From assembly GCA_018239705.1 (NCBI GenBank), contig JAFEGS010000610.1, forward strand, positions 1 through 24,820: DNA of 24,820 nucleotides, in the 5' to 3' direction. The position numbers and the translations under genes were made by a program. This DNA is from Verrucomicrobiota bacterium. GTDB taxonomy: Bacteria > Chlamydiota > Chlamydiia > Chlamydiales > FEN-1388. Under the pieces are notes generated by a model. The model ran no database searches, was not told the origin of the DNA, and saw only the letters and a program-made list of their open reading frames with translations. How positions within the stretch are numbered: position 1 is the first letter of the stretch; each line of letters begins with the position of its first letter. Positions 7,800-14,392 of this stretch are shown here, piece after piece.

Positions 7800-7828
7800 A
7801 ATATAGCATAAAGGCTAATGTGGGGCAA
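7800..7828 (-). promoter_or_regulatory. Candidate promoter for sodA
   Basis: On the minus strand TTGCCC (7828-7823), a 17-bp spacer and TATATT (7805-7800), giving a predicted start about 25 nt before the sodA ATG. It lies just downstream of the large hairpin, so sodA appears to be transcribed separately from the hem genes. Confidence 0.5.
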
Positions 7829-7843
7829 CAGCACAAAACGACA

Positions 7844-8032
7844 AACGACCAAAACGACAAACGACACAAAAGACGAAAACGACGAAAAGGACTTAAACGA
7901 CGAACAACGACCAAAACGACACAAACGACTTCAGGCTTTCCTTTATGTCGTTTTCGTCCTTTTTGTCCTTTTATGTCGTGTAAGTCCTTTTCGTCCTTTT
8001 CGTCTTTTGTGTCGTTTGTCGTTTTGGTCGTT
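7844..8032. repeat. Large inverted repeat made of about 9-nt words (hairpin 1)
   Basis: Arms 7844-7901 and 7975-8032 are 58 nt each and complementary at 56 of 58 positions, around a 73-nt loop. Both arms and much of the loop are arrays of a nine-base word, GTCGTTTTN or GTCCTTTTN on the right side and its complement on the left, with occasional 7- or 10-nt units. The array continues a little beyond the left arm (from about 7832). The right arm ends directly against the hemD stop codon (8035-8033), and the left side precedes the sodA promoter. It could end transcription of hemD, or be a mobile palindromic element. No transposase or CRISPR features. Confidence 0.9.
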
Positions 8033-8650
8033 TTATGTCGTTTGAGCTACCGCAGCCTGTATCGCAAGCGCGGTTTGCCTGCCTTGTGCGTGCAGTTTTT
8101 TGTCCTTTGGCAGCTCTCCAAAAAAAGAGCAAAAGGCAGCAACTGTTGAGGGACTTGAGAAAAAAATCTCGTCGACTTCATCAAGGCAAACAAACGTCTC
8201 CGGCCGCCTATAGACAGTATCATACAGCACACACTCTACAAGTGCATAGCCTTCTTCTCTAATAAAATTACTCAAAAACTGCCTCGAAAGCGCCGAATGG
8301 CCCCAAAAGAAACTGCGATGAGCCCCCTTCATATCTCTGATGAGTTCAACAACTCCTTCCTGGCTCTCATCTTGCGCTGTGGTAATGTCCTGCACTCCAA
8401 AGCTCTTTAAGCACTCCGTTGTGGCCCTACCTACCGATAAGAATAACTTTTTTTTGAGCTCTTCTGCTTCTCTATACTCCTGAAAGAGACATCGCACGGC
8501 CGTTTTACTCGTTGCAATAACACAAGTGGCTTCATCAATCCCTGATAGGCTCTCAAGTACCCTCGGCACAGTCTCGATAAGTGGACAGTGGATGATCTTT
8601 ACATCCTCTCTTTGTGGCGGCTCAAGTCCAACGTGTAGAACTGTTTTCAT
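8033..8650 (-). CDS. hemD: Uroporphyrinogen-III synthase-like protein
   Basis: Cyclises hydroxymethylbilane to uroporphyrinogen III in heme synthesis. It has 205 residues, shorter than the usual 240-260. Weakly conserved family features are present: CPLIETVPRV near the N-terminus, ATSKTAVRCLF (first-domain TS motif), SVGRATTECLKSFG, and the second-domain YDTVYRRPE and IFFSSPSTVAAFCSFF. The start overlaps the hemC stop (ATGA), and hemC-hemD adjacency is the classic arrangement, which strengthens a call that the diverged sequence alone would make moderate. It is the last gene of the rnc-radA-hemC-hemD run and ends against hairpin 1. Confidence 0.82.
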   Translation of the reverse strand: MKTVLHVGLEPPQREDVKIIHCPLIETVPRVLESLSGIDEATCVIATSKTAVRCLFQEYREAEELKKKLFLSVGRATTECLKSFGVQDITTAQDESQEGVVELIRDMKGAHRSFFWGHSALSRQFLSNFIREEGYALVECVLYDTVYRRPETFVCLDEVDEIFFSSPSTVAAFCSFFGELPKDKKLHAQGRQTALAIQAAVAQTT

Positions 8651-9321
8651 TGTCGACGACTATCTATGCAGGAAAAAAGTTCAAACATTTCTTTGTCATC
8701 ACTTCTGGCAAGCACAGCAAGCTGTCCCTGATATGCTGCAACAGGGCCTTCAAGCTTTATGCGATTGAGCGATGTGAGCCCCAAGCGGATAAGTGCTGCT
8801 TCTGCGACGACAAGACCATCAACTTCTCCCTTTTGCAGCTTTTCAAGCCGATTTCCAATGGTGCCTCGAATATCGACGATCTGTGCGTCCGGTATCAAGG
8901 AGAGGATAACCTTTTCACGGCGAAGCGAAGATGTGGCTAGCGAAGCGCCCTTTCGAATATTTTGCAGGTTCACACCTTCGGCAAGCACAAGGGAATCGGA
9001 AGGGTCCTGCCCACGTGTAAGTGCTACCATTGAAAGCCCATCTGCAATTGGATCTGGAAGATCTTTTGCTGAATGAATAGAAATTCGAAACTGGCCTTTG
9101 AGCTGCATTTCATCAATTTCTTTGGTGAAAAAATTGCTGTTCTCCATATGGCGTAAAGAGCTTTTCAGATCGAGATCGCCTGTTGTTTTCATCAAAAAGG
9201 GGACAAAAGTGACGAAAGGGTGAAAATGGGAAAGCTCTGAGAAAACCTCTTCCACCTGTTTTTGTGACAGGGGAGAGTCTCGAGACCCTACCGTAATTTC
9301 TATTTTATCGCATGAGTTCAT
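8647..9321 (-). CDS. hemC: Porphobilinogen deaminase (hydroxymethylbilane synthase), short form without domain 3
   Basis: Joins four porphobilinogens into hydroxymethylbilane. Domains 1 and 2 are clear: TVGSRDSPLSQKQ (start of domain 1), MKTTGD, SIHSAKDLPDP with the catalytic aspartate, ATSSLRREK, DIRGTIGNRLEKL and AAYQGQLAV. The protein stops right after this, at FSCIDSRRQ, about 224 residues in all against about 310 in E. coli. Domain 3, which holds the loop with the cysteine that binds the dipyrromethane cofactor, is missing. I recall that Chlamydia HemC is also short. The ATG at 9321 is preferred to that at 9360; it gives a 17-nt overlap with radA. The C-terminus overlaps hemD by ATGA, so this looks like a stable ending rather than a fresh frameshift. 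Confidence 0.9.
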   Translation of the reverse strand: MNSCDKIEITVGSRDSPLSQKQVEEVFSELSHFHPFVTFVPFLMKTTGDLDLKSSLRHMENSNFFTKEIDEMQLKGQFRISIHSAKDLPDPIADGLSMVALTRGQDPSDSLVLAEGVNLQNIRKGASLATSSLRREKVILSLIPDAQIVDIRGTIGNRLEKLQKGEVDGLVVAEAALIRLGLTSLNRIKLEGPVAAYQGQLAVLARSDDKEMFELFSCIDSRRQ

Positions 9322-10675
9322 CGATGGCCTCATCAATCCAGCTAACTGCGTGAAGTTCAATTTTTTGTGAAGGCAATCCTGTAAGACCTTTTAGATTGCG
9401 CTTTGGTACAATACAGCGTGAAAATCCCATTTGGATGCCCTCCTTAATGCGGTTTTCTATTCCGCCCACAGCGCGCACCTCGCCGCCGAGTCCCACCTCA
9501 CCGATGACGAGTGTATCGGGATGGAGAGATCGATTCGAAAAGGAGGAGGCGATGGCAAGGAGGATGCCAAGATCTGCTGCCGGTTCACTTGCTTTGATGC
9601 CGCCTGTAATGGAGACAAAGATATCTGAGCCGTGCAGCTGGAATTTTGCCCGTTTTTCTAAGACTGCGAGCAAAAGGGCCAGGCGGTTTGTGTCGATACC
9701 TGTTGAGCGTCTCGAGGCTGTAGGGAAGAAGGTATCTGTGACGAGCGCCTGGACCTCTATCAAGATAGGTCTTGAGCCCTCGACTGTAGGGATAATTACA
9801 GAGCCTGAGGCGCCTCTCATGCGCTCTTCAAGAAACATCTGAGAGGGGTTTACAATCTCTACAAGCCCTTTAGGTGACATCTGAAAGACAGCAATTTCAT
9901 CTGTTGGACCAAAACGGTTTTTGAACACCCTGAGCAGGCGAAACTGCTGCTGTCTATCGCCTTCAAAATAGAGCACAGTGTCTACAAGATGCTCCAGTAC
10001 CTTTGGCCCGGCGATATCTCCAGATTTTGTGACGTGGCCCACAAGCATGATGGAGATATCGAGTGTCTTTGCTACCTGCATAATATTCGACGTGCATTCT
10101 CGAACCTGCGACACCGTGCCGGGAGCGCTTGAAATCTCCGGCTTATAGATGATCTGGATGGAGTCGATGATGACAAGTTTTGGCTGCAGCTGGTCAATTT
10201 GGCGCAAAATAAGATCGAGGTCGGTCTCGTTAAAAAAAAGAATATGCTCGCTCGATATACCAAGCCGTTTTGCCCTTAGGCTGGTCTGTTCAAGTGATTC
10301 CTCTCCACACACATAGAGGACAAGGGTGTGTGCTTTTGCATAGTGAGCAGCGACTTGCAAAGAGAGTGTCGATTTGCCGATGCCGGGCTCTCCACCTATG
10401 AGCGTTAAAGAGCCTGAGACTAGGCCTCCGCCTAGACAGCGATCAAGCTCTCCAATCCCCGTAAGTGATCTGGAGGTGGCTCCTATTGCAATTTCGGCGA
10501 GTCGTACCGGCTGTGCCTGCTTTGCGCGAGCGACTGCTGGAAGGGCCGCTTTTTTTGCATTCGACTCTACCTCTTCTTGGAGCGTGTTCCACTCAGAGCA
10601 GGCAGGGCATTGTCCCAGCCAGCGAGCCTGTTTTGAGCCACATGAGGAGCAATACCAGACACTCTTTAGTTTCAT
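9305..10675 (-). CDS. radA: DNA repair protein RadA (Sms)
   Basis: RecA-like ATPase that helps branch migration and processing of recombination intermediates. It has 456 residues, the normal length. Visible are the N-terminal C4 zinc finger (C9, C12, C23, C26), Walker A GEPGIGKS (95-102), the RadA-specific KNRFG motif (252-256) and a C-terminal Lon-protease-like domain with GSDIFVSITGGIKASEPAADLG. The start overlaps the rnc stop (ATGA) and the end overlaps hemC. The order rnc-radA-hemC is what I recall for C. trachomatis CT297-CT299. Confidence 0.97.
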   Translation of the reverse strand: MKLKSVWYCSSCGSKQARWLGQCPACSEWNTLQEEVESNAKKAALPAVARAKQAQPVRLAEIAIGATSRSLTGIGELDRCLGGGLVSGSLTLIGGEPGIGKSTLSLQVAAHYAKAHTLVLYVCGEESLEQTSLRAKRLGISSEHILFFNETDLDLILRQIDQLQPKLVIIDSIQIIYKPEISSAPGTVSQVRECTSNIMQVAKTLDISIMLVGHVTKSGDIAGPKVLEHLVDTVLYFEGDRQQQFRLLRVFKNRFGPTDEIAVFQMSPKGLVEIVNPSQMFLEERMRGASGSVIIPTVEGSRPILIEVQALVTDTFFPTASRRSTGIDTNRLALLLAVLEKRAKFQLHGSDIFVSITGGIKASEPAADLGILLAIASSFSNRSLHPDTLVIGEVGLGGEVRAVGGIENRIKEGIQMGFSRCIVPKRNLKGLTGLPSQKIELHAVSWIDEAIDELMR

Positions 10676-11379
10676 ACCGCCTCACTTGAAAGTTGCCCTA
10701 GCGCAGTTTTTGCAGCCTCCTGTTCGGCCTCTTTTTTCGTTTTTCCACTTCCCGTGCCCAGTTTTCTTTCTCCTACAAAGACCCCGATCAGAAACTGTCT
10801 GTTATGGTCCGGGCCCGACTCTTCTAAAACAGAGTAGTGGGGGATCAGATGCATCGTTTTTTGGACGAGGTTTTGCAGGAGTGCCTTCCAGTTTTCTTTT
10901 GGGCGAAGGCACATATCGGTAATCATACCCTCAAAATGGCTGAAGAAAAAACGCTTGGTCTCTTCGAAGCCTGCATCGAGGTAGATGGCCCCAAGTATGG
11001 CCTCAAAGACGTCTGCTAAAATCGACGATCGGCCTCTGCCTTCCTGCATCTTCTCTCCTTTACTGACCAGAATAAATTGTGCAAGCTGGAGCTTTTCTAT
11101 AAAGGCTATGCAAGAATGGCTCGATACGACATGGGCTCGAAGCGAAGAGAGCTCACCTTCTGCCATCTGGGGGAGATTGCGGAAGAGATATTCGGAGACA
11201 ATCAGATTCAGTACAGAATCTCCCAAAAACTCGAGGCGTTCATTATCTTCACAAGGAAAAGATTTATTTTCATTGAGAAAAGAGCGATGCACAAAAGCTC
11301 GAGCGAGGAGAGTAGGATCTTTGAAGTGGTATCCAAGATGCGTTTCTATCTCAGGAATATGATGGAAGTAGGGCTGCAC
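10672..11379 (-). CDS. rnc: Ribonuclease III
   Basis: Double-strand-specific endoribonuclease for rRNA precursors and structured mRNA. It has 235 residues. The catalytic domain carries the signature NERLEFLGDSVL (46-57) and the second acidic set in LADVFEAILGAIYLDAGFE. The double-stranded RNA-binding domain fills the C-terminal 75 residues and ends with SGKTKKEAEQEAAKTAL. The start codon is GTG (11379-11377), with no strong ribosome-binding site. It heads the operon rnc-radA-hemC-hemD and is divergent from the CT296-like gene across 45 bp. Confidence 0.97.
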   Translation of the reverse strand: MQPYFHHIPEIETHLGYHFKDPTLLARAFVHRSFLNENKSFPCEDNERLEFLGDSVLNLIVSEYLFRNLPQMAEGELSSLRAHVVSSHSCIAFIEKLQLAQFILVSKGEKMQEGRGRSSILADVFEAILGAIYLDAGFEETKRFFFSHFEGMITDMCLRPKENWKALLQNLVQKTMHLIPHYSVLEESGPDHNRQFLIGVFVGERKLGTGSGKTKKEAEQEAAKTALGQLSSEAV

Positions 11380-11387
11380 GTTGTCAC

Positions 11388-11416
11388 TTGTTGTTATAGT
11401 TTATATCCATTATACT
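11388..11416 (+). promoter_or_regulatory. Candidate promoter placed directly before the CT296-like gene
   Basis: TTGTTG (11388-11393), 17-bp spacer, TATACT (11411-11416). The usual start point 6-8 nt downstream would fall at about 11423, only two bases before the ATG. There is no ribosome-binding site between, so the message could be leaderless. Confidence 0.4.
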
Positions 11417-11424
11417 GATCCTCT

Positions 11425-12084
11425 ATGAAGTACGCCATTACAAAAGAGCAGCGGTTTTTTTTCGATACCCATCTCTTCATCGAGTTTGAAGAGCTTCTCT
11501 CCAAGAGCGATAGAGAGCTTTTACTCCGCGGAGTGGAAAAAGAGTTTGGGGCACCGATTGATACGATAGCGCAGGAAGAGATTTTCCTTCGAGGTCGAGA
11601 TATTGCTATGCGACAAAGTGGCCTCCGAAAGGCGCTGTTTACACCCGGTTTGGGACAAATTGCACAAGAGCTCACAGGACAGAAGCGGCTTCGATTTGGT
11701 TTTGACCAGCTCTATTCTACCCTACTCACTAAACCAGACTTAACAATCTTTTCTCAATTAGAAGAGGAGAGCTGCATTCGAGGTCTGGCGTGCGCCATCA
11801 TGATCTGCCTGAAGGGGGAAGCTCAAGAAGAAAATAAGGCCGATCAAGGTATAGACCCATTTCCAAGCAAGCCCGGAAGCGGCATTTTCTTTTTACCTTC
11901 AGTTGTATGCAATCCGCATGCGTTACAGGCACATCCAAACCAGCTATTTCTCTTACTTGCTTGGGCAAAAAGTAAGGCGCAGTATGTCTTTGCGCCTCGC
12001 GACCCGCATACCCATGATCTTAAAAAGCTTGGGTTTGTTTTTGGCGACTCTTTGACTGAAAAGTACCATCCTACATGGAAATAG
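11425..12084 (+). CDS. CT296-like protein (DcrA / PhyH-fold family)
   Basis: A 219-residue soluble protein. Its place next to rnc-radA-hemC matches C. trachomatis CT296, a protein first described as an iron-responsive repressor (DcrA) and later shown by crystal structure to have the fold of Fe(II)/2-oxoglutarate dioxygenases without clear enzyme activity. The sequence fits in outline: ITKEQRFFFDTHLFIEFEELL resembles the first strand and helix of PhyH-like proteins, and it has several scattered His/Asp pairs (APRDPHTHDLKK). I cannot point to a secure HxD...H metal triad. The identification rests mostly on gene order and N-terminal resemblance. It overlaps lplA by 10 nt. Confidence 0.65.
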   Translation: MKYAITKEQRFFFDTHLFIEFEELLSKSDRELLLRGVEKEFGAPIDTIAQEEIFLRGRDIAMRQSGLRKALFTPGLGQIAQELTGQKRLRFGFDQLYSTLLTKPDLTIFSQLEEESCIRGLACAIMICLKGEAQEENKADQGIDPFPSKPGSGIFFLPSVVCNPHALQAHPNQLFLLLAWAKSKAQYVFAPRDPHTHDLKKLGFVFGDSLTEKYHPTWK

Positions 12085-12776
12085 TCGATGATGGCATAAT
12101 GAGTGCCCAGGATGCCATGCACGAGGATGGTGAGTGGATCACAAAACTTCCTGCATTTGATCGGCCGAGAGTGCGCTTTTACGAGTGGGAAAGAAAATCT
12201 ATCACCTATGGCCATTTCATCGATCCGGATAAATGGCTCGCACAAAAGAAAGTGAAGCTTTTAGGCTTTGATACTGCGCGAAGGCCTACCGGCGGCGGCC
12301 TTATTTTCCATTATGCCGATTTTTCCTATACCGTAGCCGTTCCCATTCACCATCCAAAATGCTCTCAAACGGTGCTCGATAACTATCACCTTGTCAATAG
12401 TGCGCTCTTAGAGGCTATTTCTTCTATTTCCGGTGCCTTTTCTTTGCAGGCGGCGTCAGATGCACGCGGTACTTTTACTGAGCTCTGTATGGCTACTGCC
12501 ACACAATATGACCTTATATATGCCGGAAGAAAACTGGGCGGTTCTGCACAGCGAAAGACGACAGGCGGCTTTGTGCATCAGGGAACGCTCTTTCTAGCCC
12601 CACCCAATTGGGAGGAGATGGAGGAGGTTTTGCGCATGCCAAAAGAGGCTATAGAGGCCATGAAGGGCTGCAGCGGGGCGCTCTGCAACAATGATATCTC
12701 AAAACAAGAACTCTTCGAGCTGCGTCATAAGCTTAAACAGGCTTTTCGTGCGGCCCTAAACACGAAGTTATATTGA
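12075..12776 (+). CDS. lplA: Lipoate-protein ligase A family protein
   Basis: Attaches lipoate, through lipoyl-AMP, to lysines of lipoyl domains. It has 233 residues, the short form without the accessory C-terminal domain of E. coli LplA. Family motifs are visible: ARRPTGGGLIFH (68-79) and the lysine motif GRKLGGSAQRKT (151-162), followed by GFVHQGTLFL. Its first 10 nt lie inside the CT296-like gene, so the pair is co-transcribed. A possible client, GcsH, is encoded in this window at 20388; other clients would be the 2-oxoacid dehydrogenase E2 subunits. A lipoyl transferase of the same superfamily (LipB, LipL) is a less likely alternative. The stop is followed after 4 nt by hairpin 2. Confidence 0.88.
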   Translation: MEIVDDGIMSAQDAMHEDGEWITKLPAFDRPRVRFYEWERKSITYGHFIDPDKWLAQKKVKLLGFDTARRPTGGGLIFHYADFSYTVAVPIHHPKCSQTVLDNYHLVNSALLEAISSISGAFSLQAASDARGTFTELCMATATQYDLIYAGRKLGGSAQRKTTGGFVHQGTLFLAPPNWEEMEEVLRMPKEAIEAMKGCSGALCNNDISKQELFELRHKLKQAFRAALNTKLY

Positions 12777-12780
12777 AGCT

Positions 12781-12853
12781 CTCTCTGTGTACTCTGTGGG
12801 CTCTGTGGTAGTAAAATTTTAACAACCACAGAGCCCACAGAGTACACAGAGAG
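12781..12853. repeat. Perfect inverted repeat of 9-nt words between convergent genes (hairpin 2)
   Basis: Arms 12781-12809 and 12825-12853 are perfectly complementary over 29 nt around a 15-nt AT-rich centre. The left arm reads as three nine-base words, CTCTGTGTA, CTCTGTGGG and CTCTGTGGT. Weaker pairing extends outwards (GAAGC...GCTTC) and inwards (AAAATTTT centre). It lies 4 nt after the lplA stop and 7 nt before the sulP stop, so it may act as a terminator in both directions, though it has no T-run on either side. Similar CACAGAG-type repeats are known to me from many unrelated bacterial genomes. Confidence 0.93.
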
Positions 12854-12860
12854 GCTTCGC

Positions 12861-14150
12861 CTAAGCAATGGGCTTTATCATTTTTTTGTAGAGAAAGGCG
12901 ATGATGGCAGCAAGCAAGCCTAGCTGAACAGCCAGTCCCAGCCCCAAACAGGCAGTAGCCAGGAACGAGCAAATGAGTAGCACTCGTTCCTTTCTTGTGC
13001 CTTTTAATACTGCCAGAAAATGGCCGATGTCGCTCATATTCCAAGCCACAACCATCAAAATTGCTGCAAGTGCCCCCAAGGGCATCTTTTCCGCAAGTGG
13101 TGCAAACAGGGCAATCAATACAAAAACCGTGGCTGCATGGATTATTCCGGAAACAGGTGTTCTCCCTCCAATCTGGATGTTCGCTGTAGTTCTTGCAATT
13201 GCTCCTGTAGCAGGAATGCCGCCAAAAAGGCTCGACCCTATATTTGCAAGGCCTTGTCCTATCAATTCACAATTTGGTTTGTGTCTAAAGCCTGTCATGC
13301 TGTCTGCAATTGTAGCGGAGAGAAGGGATTCAAGGGCACCAAGTAGGGCTATTGAGACTGCATCCGGAAGCACTCTAATAGCAAATTCCAAAGAAAAAAA
13401 TGGAAGTGTTGGTGGTGGGAGTTCACTTGCTATTTTGCCAAATTTTGTGTCGATTGTCTCAATTGGTAGCTCAAAGAAAGCGGTGAGACCGCCAGTAATA
13501 ATGATGGCGATAATGGCTCCCGGGATCTTTTTTGAGCGTTTTTGTAAATAAAGTATGATGCTTAAAGAGACCATGGAAACGATGAGGCAGAGGGGATTAA
13601 GGGTGTGGATGTGAGCGATATACTGGCCAATTTTTTCGAAAAGGTCGGGAGCTAGATTGTCAATTGAGAGACCGAGAAAATCTTTAATTTGTGAAGTCAT
13701 GAGTACAAGCGCAAGGCCAGTTGTAAAGCCTGTGACAACTGGTTTTGGGACATGATGGATGAGTGAGCCTAGCCGAAATATACCGAAGAGGATGAGAAGG
13801 CCTCCTGCCAGGAGTGTTGCCAAGGCTAACCATTCATAGCCATGCTTTTGAACAACTGCATAGACCAAAATAACAAATGCACCGGCAGGTCCACCGATCT
13901 GTACGCGGCTTCCCCCAAGTAACGAAATTAGAAACCCTGCCACTATAGATGTGTAGAGCCCTCTTTCAGGTGTAAGCCCTGAATGAATGGCAAATACCAT
14001 TGCTAAAGGAAGAGATATGACGCCAACGGTAATGCCAGCCCGGAGATCATTAAGAAACGATGAAAACGAGTAGCCTTCACACAAGGCTGTAATTACTTCA
14101 GGCAAGGATGGGTATGTTTTTAATGCTTTCACTCTTGATAAAAAATTCAT
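12861..14150 (-). CDS. SulP family anion transporter without STAS domain
   Basis: An inner-membrane SulP/SLC26-type transporter of 429 residues with about 12 hydrophobic segments. Diagnostic stretches are DLRAGITVGVISLPLAMVFA, QIGGPAGAFVILVY, GLANIGSSLFGGIPATGAIA and GGRTPVSGIIHA. Family members carry sulfate, bicarbonate, dicarboxylates or other anions; the substrate here cannot be told. The typical cytoplasmic STAS domain (about 120 residues) is absent: the protein ends at KKMIKPIA just after the last membrane segment. The ATG at 14150 has GGAG 9 nt upstream. It is convergent with lplA and divergent from the collagen-like gene. Confidence 0.9.
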   Translation of the reverse strand: MNFLSRVKALKTYPSLPEVITALCEGYSFSSFLNDLRAGITVGVISLPLAMVFAIHSGLTPERGLYTSIVAGFLISLLGGSRVQIGGPAGAFVILVYAVVQKHGYEWLALATLLAGGLLILFGIFRLGSLIHHVPKPVVTGFTTGLALVLMTSQIKDFLGLSIDNLAPDLFEKIGQYIAHIHTLNPLCLIVSMVSLSIILYLQKRSKKIPGAIIAIIITGGLTAFFELPIETIDTKFGKIASELPPPTLPFFSLEFAIRVLPDAVSIALLGALESLLSATIADSMTGFRHKPNCELIGQGLANIGSSLFGGIPATGAIARTTANIQIGGRTPVSGIIHAATVFVLIALFAPLAEKMPLGALAAILMVVAWNMSDIGHFLAVLKGTRKERVLLICSFLATACLGLGLAVQLGLLAAIIAFLYKKMIKPIA

Positions 14151-14250
14151 TACATAAGACTCCGTTACTAGCCTGAGAAGGATTTTACCAGACGTAAATA
14201 TTTAATAGCAAGCGCCTTAGTTCGCTAGGGTAGTATAAAAAATCTTTCTA

Positions 14251-14279
14251 TTGACACATATCTTGACGATTCTTAGGGT
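14251..14279 (+). promoter_or_regulatory. Candidate promoter for the collagen-like gene
   Basis: A consensus TTGACA (14251-14256), 17-bp spacer and TAGGGT (14274-14279), about 105 bp before the collagen-like start, leaving a leader of about that length. The -10 match is modest. The rest of the 242-bp divergent region shows no other clear signal. Confidence 0.4.
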
Positions 14280-14392
14280 GTGAAATTACGTGCGCCAAAA
14301 TTAAAATTGTTAACTTGATGAATAGTCTGGTGCCAGTAAACTATTTTTTTTGTTTTTGTGAGATTATTTTTAGCTATAAATGGAGGAAGCAG

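Noticed and set aside
7832..8032. CRISPR array
   Set aside because: The repeated units are about 9 nt with no spacers and form one inverted repeat; no cas genes are nearby.
7818..8149. Open frames across hairpin 1, including the 52-codon N-terminal extension of sodA
   Set aside because: The 9-nt words lack stop codons, so they yield SFSSF-type repeats in several frames. The sodA family start at 7768 has its own ribosome-binding site and promoter.
14150..14160. Minimal upstream frame ATG-TAA just before the sulP start on the minus strand
   Set aside because: A start codon directly followed by a stop, without its own ribosome-binding site, is most likely chance.
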